Below are positions 1 through 5,359 of a DNA stretch of 5,359 nt, piece after piece (within the stretch, counting starts at the first letter, position 1; each line of letters starts with the position of its first letter). The notes under the pieces were generated by a model. It worked only from the letters and a program-made list of their open reading frames with translations. It had not been told where the DNA came from and made no database searches. Source of the stretch: CAZSLI01 sp964607705 (GTDB taxonomy: Bacteria > Actinomycetota > Coriobacteriia > Anaerosomatales > PHET01); assembly GCA_964607705.1 (NCBI GenBank), contig CAZSLI010000042.1:1-5359 (forward strand), written 5' to 3'. A program made the translations under genes and the position numbers.

Positions 1-2
1 CG

Positions 3-2144
3 AACAACAACGCCGGTCTGCAGGCGTTTACGAAGACCCTGACCTTCGGCACGGGCGACATCGTGCTCTCCGAGGTGCTTAATGCAAACGTGTCCACGCT
101 CAAGCAGCCGGACGGCGAATGCTACGATTGGATTGAAATCCATAATAAAACGGGTTCGCCCATCTCGCTGGCAGGATATGCGTTGAGCAACAACGCCAAG
201 AACCCTGCCAAATGGGTGTTTCCCGATATCACGCTCGATGCGGGCGAATATTTAACGGTTCTCGCGTCGGGTAAGAACGTTGCCGACGCGCAAAAAAAAA
301 ATAATCTAGAAACGAACTTCGGGCTATCCTCCGCGGGCGCCGTTGTGTTTCTGTTTTCGCCGGACGGCAAAATTCTCGATAAGCTGCAGGTGCCAAAGGG
401 GCACTCGGACGTGAGCTATGGCCGCTCGGACACCAGTTTGCAGTTTTATGAAAAGCCGACGCCCAACGCGGCGAATGGTGCGGGGTTTGCCGGATATGCG
501 GAAAAGCCGAAGATTCTGACGCCGGGCGGCACGTTTGACAGCCCCCAGCAGGTAACGATTGAGGTGCCGGAAAACTGCACCGTGACCTACACGACGGATG
601 GTTCCATTCCGACCGAAAGCTCCAATCGCTACAATGGCTCGATTTCGATATCCCAGACCACGCCGCTGCGCGTCCGCGCATTTATGAGTGGCTATATGGC
701 CAGCGATGTCGCCAGCCAGACCTATGTGGTCTACACGGGCGAGAGCACGGTTCAGAATCACCGTTTCTCGCTGCCGGTGATCAGCATCGTAACCGACCCG
801 GCGAACTTCTGGGATCCGGACACGGGCATCTACGTCGTTGGCAGCGACTATGCCGCAACCTCCGGGCAACTGCCGACCGATACTCGCATGACCGCGGGCA
901 TGAACGACCCGAACTGGAACCTTGCAAACTTCAACGCGCAGCCGAAGTCCCATCCCGATCCGTTGGGCCGCGAATGGGAGCGCGACGTGCATTTTGACTA
1001 CATCGACGCCAGCGGCGTTTCCGTGTTCAGCGGGGACGGCGTCGTCCAGATTCAGGGCCAGTTCTCGCGCAACAACGAGCAAAAGGGCATGGCGATCATT
1101 GCCAAGGGCGCCTATGGCGACTCCGTGTTCAGCTACCCGTTCTTTGAAAATCGAACGAGCACGACCTATAAGTCGCTGATTCTTCGCGCGAGCGCGCAGG
1201 ACGCGACCTACAGCCGCATTCGTGACAACCTGGTGACCACGCTGTTTGAGGAAGGCAACAACGGCCTGCCGGAGGATCGCGCGGTCGTGGTGCAGGCGCA
1301 CAAACAGGTGGTCGTGCTGATCGACGGAAAATACTGGGGTGTCTACGACTTCATGGAGCGCATCAAAGAGGACTTTATCGCCTCGCGGTTCCATCTGTCG
1401 AACCCCGACTCGGTTGACCTGCTCTACGGCAACGGAAACCAGTTCTGCGTGCTGGCGGGTAACGGTTGGGAAGACTACACCGAGATGGTGGATTGGGCCG
1501 GAAGCCATGATTTGAGCGATCCGTCGAACTATGAGCACATCAACACGCTCATGGACACGGAGAACTACGCAACCTACGTCGCGGCGGAGATCGTGATTGG
1601 TAACACCGACTCCGGTAACGTGAAATACTGGCGCAGCCCGGAGAAGGACAACAAGTGGCGCTGGATTCTCTATGACTTCTGCTGGGCAATGAATCGCAAC
1701 GACGACAGCTCCGATACGGCGACCAGCGGTTACCGCAGGGACTTCTACTCCCGTTATTTCAACCCCGAGGGGCACGGTTCCAGCAAAGCCACCTCGACGG
1801 TGCTGATTCGCGCGCTGCTGCAAAATCCGACCTTCAAGCAGATGTTCCTCGAAAAAGTGGCGATTATGCTCAATGAGGTGTATACTCCGGAGAAGATCAA
1901 CGCAATGGTGGATCGCCTGCAGGGCAACATTGCCGAGGAAATGAAGTTTGACGTCGATCTCTGGGACAGCATCAACTACAAATCCTGGCAGCAGCATTGC
2001 GACAACATTCGCGACTACGCAAACCACTACCAGGAATACAGCCTCAAGTACGTGCAGAACTACTTTAGCCTCAGCGACTCGGAGATGATGAGCATCTTCG
2101 GCCGCGTATCAACACTGGAAGACACGGCGGCAAATGGCGAATAA
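3..2144 (+). CDS. Modular CotH-kinase family surface protein with lamin-tail and chitobiase-like domains (5' end missing)
   Basis: The reading frame is open to the left edge, so the GTG at base 63 is probably not the start and the N-terminus (including any signal peptide) lies outside the window. Counting the codon at base 3 as residue 1, 713 residues are visible. Residues about 21-135 resemble a lamin-tail domain (LSEVL..., DWIEIHN around 42-48, LAGYALSN). Residues about 169-243 resemble a chitobiase C-terminal/Fn3-like domain (TYTTDGSIPT). From about 257 to the end is a CotH kinase domain: LPVISI opening, GKYWGVY (442-448) with Glu452, NTDSGN with Asp536, and WILYDF with Asp558. Known family: CotH is an atypical protein kinase that phosphorylates spore-coat proteins. 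Asp536 and Asp558 are 22 residues apart and match, from memory, B. subtilis CotH Asp228 and Asp251, so the domain is probably active. No C-terminal anchor is seen. The domain set suggests an exported or surface protein; the substrate is unknown. An A10 tract lies at 292-301. Confidence 0.88.
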   Translation, partial: NNNAGLQAFTKTLTFGTGDIVLSEVLNANVSTLKQPDGECYDWIEIHNKTGSPISLAGYALSNNAKNPAKWVFPDITLDAGEYLTVLASGKNVADAQKKNNLETNFGLSSAGAVVFLFSPDGKILDKLQVPKGHSDVSYGRSDTSLQFYEKPTPNAANGAGFAGYAEKPKILTPGGTFDSPQQVTIEVPENCTVTYTTDGSIPTESSNRYNGSISISQTTPLRVRAFMSGYMASDVASQTYVVYTGESTVQNHRFSLPVISIVTDPANFWDPDTGIYVVGSDYAATSGQLPTDTRMTAGMNDPNWNLANFNAQPKSHPDPLGREWERDVHFDYIDASGVSVFSGDGVVQIQGQFSRNNEQKGMAIIAKGAYGDSVFSYPFFENRTSTTYKSLILRASAQDATYSRIRDNLVTTLFEEGNNGLPEDRAVVVQAHKQVVVLIDGKYWGVYDFMERIKEDFIASRFHLSNPDSVDLLYGNGNQFCVLAGNGWEDYTEMVDWAGSHDLSDPSNYEHINTLMDTENYATYVAAEIVIGNTDSGNVKYWRSPEKDNKWRWILYDFCWAMNRNDDSSDTATSGYRRDFYSRYFNPEGHGSSKATSTVLIRALLQNPTFKQMFLEKVAIMLNEVYTPEKINAMVDRLQGNIAEEMKFDVDLWDSINYKSWQQHCDNIRDYANHYQEYSLKYVQNYFSLSDSEMMSIFGRVSTLEDTAANGE

Positions 2145-2847
2145 ACAAGAGCTTGCCGGCAAGCAATACCGGCACGAACTGAAATACATCATCTCCGAAG
2201 GAGAGCACAAGCTGCTGGCCACGCGGATCAAAGCGTGCCTCAAGCAGGACTACTACGCTTCCCTCAGCGGCGGCGAGTACCTGATTCGGAGCCTGTATTT
2301 CGACGACCCGTTCGACTCCGCTCTTTGGGAAAAGGCAAGTGGGGTAAGCTCGCGTGACAAATTCCGCATCCGTATCTACAACTACTCGGACAGCGCGATC
2401 AAGCTCGAACGCAAGCACAAGGAAGGGCAATACATCAAGAAGGACAGCGTGTCCATCAGCCGGGAAGACTGCGATGAGATCCTGCGCGGCAAGTTCGAGT
2501 GCCTCAAGCGCAACCCTGATCCGTTTGCAATGCAGTTTTACGGAATCTTTGTTTCGAACCATCTGCGCCCCAAGGTGCTCGTGGACTACACGCGCGAACC
2601 CTATGTGTTTCCGGCGGAAGACGTCCGTATTACGTTCGATAAGAACGTTCGCACCGCCCTTCGCTGCACGGACCTGTTTAATCCGAACGTCGTGACCTAT
2701 CCCGTATGGGATTTGCGTAATTGCATGATTCTCGAGGTCAAGTTCAACGAGAGCCTGCCGCTGTATGTGCAGGAGCTGCTGACGTTGGGTTCGTCCCAGC
2801 GCACTGCCGCGAGTAAATACGTGTTCTGTCGGCAGTACGAGTTTTAA
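2134..2847 (+). CDS. VTC-domain (polyphosphate polymerase-like, CYTH/TTM fold) protein
   Basis: This 237-residue soluble protein is a stand-alone VTC domain, the fold of the yeast Vtc4 catalytic tunnel that polymerises polyphosphate from ATP. Visible tunnel-type residues are YRHELKY (12-18, Glu15 and Lys17), FRIRIYN (Arg78, Arg80), KLERKHK (90-96, Glu92, Lys94, Lys96), VDYTRE (150-155, Arg154), ILEVKF (Glu201, Lys203) and the C-terminal SKY (227-229). The alternating basic and acidic residues on successive strands are what the triphosphate tunnel metalloenzyme superfamily needs to bind triphosphate and metal. There is no SPX domain, signal peptide or membrane segment, so it should act in the cytosol, perhaps docked to the membrane protein downstream. 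The ATG lies inside the end of the CotH gene (11-bp overlap), with only a weak GGAAG 12 nt upstream, suggesting translational coupling. Family assignment is strong; polyphosphate as the product is inferred from the family and other polyanions or nucleotide substrates are possible. Confidence 0.88.
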   Translation: MANKQELAGKQYRHELKYIISEGEHKLLATRIKACLKQDYYASLSGGEYLIRSLYFDDPFDSALWEKASGVSSRDKFRIRIYNYSDSAIKLERKHKEGQYIKKDSVSISREDCDEILRGKFECLKRNPDPFAMQFYGIFVSNHLRPKVLVDYTREPYVFPAEDVRITFDKNVRTALRCTDLFNPNVVTYPVWDLRNCMILEVKFNESLPLYVQELLTLGSSQRTAASKYVFCRQYEF

Positions 2848-2857
2848 TCGATCGTTC

Positions 2858-2873
2858 CAGCGCCGGCGCGCTG
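2858..2873 (+). other. Small GC-rich hairpin in the VTC-DUF4956 spacer
   Basis: CAGCGC and GCGCTG form a perfect 6-bp stem around a CGGC loop in the 64-bp spacer between the VTC and DUF4956 genes. No T-run follows, so it is not a classical terminator. It could affect mRNA processing or the relative expression of the third gene, or be chance in GC-rich DNA. Confidence 0.3.
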
Positions 2874-2899
2874 ATGAAGTTTGCATCAAGACGATGTAT

Positions 2900-2906
2900 A
2901 GGAGGT
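2900..2906 (+). promoter_or_regulatory. Strong Shine-Dalgarno site for the DUF4956 gene
   Basis: AGGAGGT matches the anti-Shine-Dalgarno sequence fully and sits 5 nt before the ATG at 2912, which fixes that start. It contrasts with the weak, overlapping start of the VTC gene upstream, so the membrane protein is probably translated independently and more efficiently. Confidence 0.85.
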
Positions 2907-2911
2907 AACGT

Positions 2912-3604
2912 ATGAGTCCCATTCTGCGCGCGGCGTCCGACCCGCTTGCTACCGCGTTCAACATCAAGGATCTGTTTTCCAGCACGCTCAATCCCCTGCA
3001 GGTGATCCTGACGCTGGTGATGGCGCTGGCCATCGGCGCATTTCTGTATTTCATCTACAAAAAGACGTTCGCGGGGGTTGTGTACTCGCGCTCGTTCAAC
3101 CTGAGCCTGATTCTTTTAACGATGGTCTCCGCGCTGGTGATCATGCTCATCAGCTCGAACCTCACGCTGTCCCTCGGCATGGTCGGCGCGCTGTCCATCG
3201 TCCGTTTCCGCACGGCCATCAAGGACCCGATCGACACGGTCTATATGTTCTGGGCGGTCGGCGAAGGCCTTGCGCTCGGCGCGGGGTTCATGGACGTCGG
3301 CCTGATCGGCGCGCTGGTCATCGGCGTGATCATGGTCATCATCACCTCGGCAAAGGGCAACAGCTCGATGCCGTACCTGCTGATTCTGCACTTTGACGAC
3401 CGCGCGAGCCAGCAGATCAAGGGATTGATTCGCCAGCTCCCCAAGGCGCACATCAAGAGCAAGACCGTTCAGCACGACGGAATTGAGCTCACGATCGAGC
3501 TGCGCATTCGCGAGAGCGACACGGACTTCGTGGATAAATTCCTGCGCGTACCGGGCGTGTTCGACGCGACCTTGGTTGCGCACCAGGGCGATTTGCTCTC
3601 GTAA
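2912..3604 (+). CDS. DUF4956 family integral membrane protein
   Basis: This is a 230-residue membrane protein. Hydrophobic segments are seen at about residues 29-49 (LQVILTL...FLYFIY), 62-82 (FNLSLIL...IMLIS), 109-126 (TVYMFWAV...) and 129-146 (VGLIGALVIGVIMVIIT). Between them is the family hallmark SLGMVGALSIVRFRTAIKDP (87-106), a glycine-rich hydrophobic stretch running into a charged loop with Arg98, Arg100, Lys104 and Asp105. Residues about 150-230 form a soluble alternating strand/helix tail (YLLILHFDD..., ELTIELRIRES..., VPGVFDATLV), probably cytosolic. The family has no established biochemical role as far as I know, but it is often found beside VTC and CotH genes, as here. A membrane partner or export channel for the VTC enzyme product is an inference. 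Glu118 lies within a hydrophobic segment. It is the last gene before the terminator. Confidence 0.88.
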   Translation: MSPILRAASDPLATAFNIKDLFSSTLNPLQVILTLVMALAIGAFLYFIYKKTFAGVVYSRSFNLSLILLTMVSALVIMLISSNLTLSLGMVGALSIVRFRTAIKDPIDTVYMFWAVGEGLALGAGFMDVGLIGALVIGVIMVIITSAKGNSSMPYLLILHFDDRASQQIKGLIRQLPKAHIKSKTVQHDGIELTIELRIRESDTDFVDKFLRVPGVFDATLVAHQGDLLS

Positions 3605-3630
3605 ATTTTAAACTCTTTCTACTGCCAAAC

Positions 3631-3671
3631 AAAAGCCGAACGGGCGGATTTGCCGCCGGTTCGGCTTTTTT
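3631..3671 (+). terminator. Rho-independent terminator of the CotH-VTC-DUF4956 operon
   Basis: The arms at 3631-3647 and 3653-3669 pair over 17 positions with one G-G mismatch, around the 5-nt loop ATTTG. The descending arm ends in six T (3666-3671). It starts 26 nt after the DUF4956 stop and separates the left operon from recF. A-run and T-run flank the stem symmetrically, so it may also work on opposite-strand transcripts. Confidence 0.93.
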
Positions 3672-3697
3672 GCGCGCGAAAAACTAGCCTCTGCTCC

Positions 3698-3713
3698 GCG
3701 CGGCGGCGCGGCG
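3698..3713. repeat. GC-only 8-bp tandem repeat
   Basis: GCGCGGCG occurs twice head to tail, followed by GCG. The block of about 20 G/C bases sits between the terminator and the AT-rich promoter region. It is non-coding and could be a slippage product; no function is evident. Confidence 0.6.
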
Positions 3714-3733
3714 GCGAAAATTGCTTATAAATC

Positions 3734-3748
3734 TTCCGAAAAACGGAA
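3734..3748. repeat. Perfect short dyad upstream of the recF promoter (possible operator)
   Basis: TTCCG and CGGAA flank five A residues, giving a 15-bp dyad about 40 bp upstream of the first -10 candidate and about 70 bp upstream of the second. It does not match the Bacillus LexA consensus I know. It may be a regulator site or a chance hairpin. Confidence 0.3.
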
Positions 3749-3787
3749 TAAAAACGATGAAATCACGCAAAAATGGAAACTCTTTTC

Positions 3788-3793
3788 TATAAT
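3788..3793 (+). promoter_or_regulatory. Candidate -10 box (upstream recF promoter)
   Basis: TATAAT is a perfect housekeeping-sigma -10 hexamer in an AT-rich stretch, but no convincing -35 lies 16-18 bp upstream (ACGCAA at 3765-3770). A-tracts upstream could act as an UP element. If used, the recF leader would be roughly 65 nt. Confidence 0.4.
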
Positions 3794-3816
3794 ATATATG
3801 CAGAACCTACCGTTTA

Positions 3817-3825
3817 TGGTATACT
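3817..3825 (+). promoter_or_regulatory. Extended -10 promoter for recF
   Basis: TGGTATACT fits the extended -10 pattern TGnTATAAT with one change (C for A), a form that tolerates a poor -35 such as TATGCA at 3797-3802 (17-bp spacing). Transcription would begin near 3832, giving a leader of about 30 nt before the recF ATG. This is the better-placed of the two recF promoter candidates, since the terminator upstream implies recF needs its own promoter. Confidence 0.55.
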
Positions 3826-3840
3826 ATACAAGAATAAATT

Positions 3841-3848
3841 AGGGGAAG
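3841..3848 (+). promoter_or_regulatory. recF ribosome binding site with unusually long spacing
   Basis: AGGGGAAG is the only purine-rich site before recF, but it lies 15 nt from the ATG at 3864, longer than the usual 5-9 nt. No in-frame alternative start exists between them. A TTG at 3850, in another frame, is closer to the site and opens a 7-codon ORF that ends across the recF start. Confidence 0.55.
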
Positions 3849-3863
3849 TTTGAGCAGCGTTCC

Positions 3864-4961
3864 ATGCAAGTAACCGGCCTGCGGCTCGTCAATTTCAGGA
3901 ATTATCCGTCGCTCTCCCTGCGTCCCGACGCGGGCTTGTGCGTGCTGACGGGTGAGAACGCCGCGGGTAAGACCAACGTGCTGGAGTCGCTATTTTTATG
4001 CTCGCTGGGCCGGAGCCACCGCACCCTGCGGGATGGCGAAATGGTTCGTTCGGGGGAAGCGTTTGCCAGCGTCGCCGTCGACGTAGATACCCGCGGCGGC
4101 CCGCGCCGCATTGAAACCAAGCTGTTTCCGGGAGACCGAAAGAAGACCCTGATTGACGGCGCTCCGATCAGCCGCTCCGGCGAACTGCTGGGCTGCCTGA
4201 ACGTCGTGATGTTCGCGCCGGAGGATCTCTCGCTCGTCAAGGATGGCCCCGGCGAACGGCGGCGCTTTCTCGACATGGCGATTTCCCAATTGCGGCCTTC
4301 CTACTACTATACTCTCCAGCAGTACAACAACGCGCTCAAGCAGCGAAACGCGCTGCTCAAGGACGGCGAAGGGCTGGACTACGACTCCCTCGCCTGCTGG
4401 GACGAGCAGCTCTCCGTGCTTGGAGCTGCCATCATCCTCGCGCGGGCGGAGCTGGTTGAGCGGCTGGGTATGATTGCGTCCGAACAGCACGAAACGCTCT
4501 CCGACGGGGCGGAAACCCTCGTTGCGCAATACGAGCCGAACGTTGAGCCGGAGACGGCAAACGAGCTGACAAAAACCTTGCGCCTCGCGCTGGCGGACTC
4601 CGCCGAGCGGGACATCTACCGCGGCAGCACCTCTGTCGGCCCGCATCGGGACGACCTCAAGTTGCTGATCAACCGAACGGACGTCCGCGTCTATGGCTCG
4701 CAGGGGCAGCAGCGCACAACGGTGCTGAGCCTCAAGCTCGCGCAACTGGAGATTCTCCGCGCGGAGAAGGACGATTCGCCCGTGCTGCTTCTGGACGACG
4801 TGTTCTCCGAACTGGATCGAAACCGGCAAAAAATGCTGCTGATCGCCGCGCAGGACTGCCAGACGTTTTTAACCTGCACGCACCTCGAGGAGGTCGCCGC
4901 GGCAGGCGTTGAGCAAATGCAGGTCTATCAGGTGGCGGATCGCCACGTGATCGAGGTCTGA
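3864..4961 (+). CDS. recF: DNA replication/repair protein RecF
   Basis: RecF is an SMC-like ABC ATPase that binds gapped DNA at stalled forks and, with RecO and RecR, helps load RecA. At 365 residues it is full length for the family. The N-terminus (LRLVNFRNYPSLSL, 6-19) aligns with the standard RecF opening and supports the ATG at 3864. Walker A is GENAAGKT (30-37), followed by GRSHRT. Further conserved blocks are SVGPHRDD (257-264), the ABC signature region SQGQQRT (279-285) and Walker B LLLDDVFSELD (308-318), with the D-loop Asp318. No key residue is missing. It is preceded by its own promoter candidates, and the remB-like gene starts 39 bp after its stop, consistent with co-transcription. 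The common neighbour yaaA (S4-domain) is not upstream. Confidence 0.97.
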   Translation: MQVTGLRLVNFRNYPSLSLRPDAGLCVLTGENAAGKTNVLESLFLCSLGRSHRTLRDGEMVRSGEAFASVAVDVDTRGGPRRIETKLFPGDRKKTLIDGAPISRSGELLGCLNVVMFAPEDLSLVKDGPGERRRFLDMAISQLRPSYYYTLQQYNNALKQRNALLKDGEGLDYDSLACWDEQLSVLGAAIILARAELVERLGMIASEQHETLSDGAETLVAQYEPNVEPETANELTKTLRLALADSAERDIYRGSTSVGPHRDDLKLLINRTDVRVYGSQGQQRTTVLSLKLAQLEILRAEKDDSPVLLLDDVFSELDRNRQKMLLIAAQDCQTFLTCTHLEEVAAAGVEQMQVYQVADRHVIEV

Positions 4962-5000
4962 CGAATGAACCATCGAAAAACACGAAAGGGGATTTGACAA

Positions 5001-5300
5001 ATGCTGCTGCACATTGGCGCGGACGTCAGCATCCCGCTGGACAAAATTCTCTTCATCATCAACGAGTCGTGCATCACTCCGCCGACCAAGGCGTACATTG
5101 ACCGCGCAAAGAAGGAGCGCCGCCTGACCCCGTGCGCGGGCAAGACGAAGTCCTACGTCGTTCTGCGCGAGCGCGGCAAGGAAAAGGTCTTTGCGTCGCA
5201 CATCGCCTCCAGCACGCTGGAAAAACGCTGGAAAAGCGAGATCAACCGCGAGTATCTCAACGAAGTCGCGGTGCTGACCATCTCCGAAGCGGAGCAATAA
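5001..5300 (+). CDS. remB: DUF370 family regulator, RemB-like (extracellular matrix regulatory protein)
   Basis: This 99-residue protein belongs to the RemA/RemB (DUF370) family. Family features are the opening MLLHIGADVSIPLDKILFIIN (with HIGAD at 4-8), the central KSYVVL (50-55) and the conserved ASSTLEKR (69-76). RemA is a DNA-binding regulator of biofilm matrix and osmoprotection genes in Bacillus; RemB (YaaB) is its paralogue encoded between recF and gyrB, and position here favours RemB. It is about 18 residues longer than B. subtilis RemB (81 aa by memory), the extra length being a charged C-terminal tail after residue 77. The ribosome binding site AAGGGG (4986-4991) is 9 nt before the ATG, fixing the start. 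The gene ends in three consecutive in-frame TAA codons. The family call is firm; the exact regulatory role here is inferred. Confidence 0.88.
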   Translation: MLLHIGADVSIPLDKILFIINESCITPPTKAYIDRAKKERRLTPCAGKTKSYVVLRERGKEKVFASHIASSTLEKRWKSEINREYLNEVAVLTISEAEQ

Positions 5301-5359
5301 TAATAACGAGATCATACGCTTGCGGAACACTCCGCGGGCTGAAGCGGAACCACCGACAG
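5301..5359. other. Spacer after the remB-like gene
   Basis: No start codon with a ribosome binding site and no T-run terminator is seen. A weak 5-bp hairpin (GCGGA/TCCGC, 5322-5335) is present. By Firmicutes gene order, gyrB would be expected just beyond the right edge, but none of it is in the window. Confidence 0.5.

Noticed and set aside
63..65. GTG as the start of the CotH-family gene
   Set aside because: The frame is open to base 3, there is no good ribosome binding site before the GTG, and it sits at the first strand of the lamin-tail domain with no signal peptide, so the gene most likely continues to the left.
324..2027. 567-codon open frame on the minus strand opposite the CotH-family gene
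   Set aside because: It mirrors a well-supported gene with recognisable domains. Its translation is rich in Val, Arg, His and Ala with no recognisable motif, as expected of a shadow frame in GC-rich DNA.
2071..3054. 327-codon open frame on the minus strand across the VTC gene and the start of the DUF4956 gene
   Set aside because: It spans two real genes and their spacer, has no credible ribosome binding site or motif, and is explained by codon bias of the + strand genes.
3717..3840. Replication origin in the AT-rich spacer before recF
   Set aside because: No TTATNCACA-type DnaA boxes were seen on either strand. The AT-richness is explained by promoter elements and A-tracts.
3996..4829. 277-codon minus-strand frame opposite recF
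   Set aside because: It lies fully within recF, whose Walker and signature motifs are intact, and its own translation shows no family feature.
4965..4997. Ten-codon ATG ORF between recF and the remB-like gene
   Set aside because: It is very short, lacks a ribosome binding site and ends at a TGA just before the well-supported start at 5001.
5322..5335. Terminator after the remB-like gene
   Set aside because: The stem is only 5 bp and no T-run follows. Read-through into a downstream gene such as gyrB is more likely.

Overview
The window looks like a Gram-positive, Firmicutes/Clostridia-type chromosome of moderately high GC. The signs are strong AGGAGG-like ribosome binding sites, a recF gene followed directly by a small DUF370 (RemA/RemB-type) gene, a compact Rho-independent terminator, and AT-rich promoter spacers between GC-rich genes. 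A genus cannot be named from this sequence alone. All five genes lie on the + strand.

Left block (about 1-3604). Three genes form a probable operon: the 3' part of a large modular surface protein (lamin-tail domain, chitobiase/Fn3-like domain, CotH-type kinase domain), a VTC-family (CYTH/TTM fold) polyphosphate polymerase-like enzyme that overlaps it by 11 bp, and, 64 bp further on, a four-segment membrane protein of the DUF4956 family. The operon ends at a clear terminator (3631-3671). An extracellular kinase-fold protein, a cytosolic polyanion-synthesising fold and a small membrane protein together suggest one envelope-linked phosphotransfer or polyphosphate system. Its chemistry is not shown by the sequence, and it is the most interesting item in the window.

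Spacer (3605-3863). After the terminator come a GC-only 8-bp tandem repeat, an AT-rich stretch with spaced A-tracts and a small dyad, two candidate -10 elements (one extended) and the recF ribosome binding site. No DnaA boxes or RNA gene were recognised.

Right block (3864-5359). recF (DNA repair and replication restart) and a remB-like DUF370 gene follow the common Firmicutes order recF-remB-gyrB; the last 59 bases end before any gyrB start. The small S4-domain gene (yaaA) that commonly precedes recF is absent. The CotH/VTC/DUF4956 operon sits there instead, so the usual dnaA-dnaN-yaaA-recF cluster is broken or rearranged at this point.
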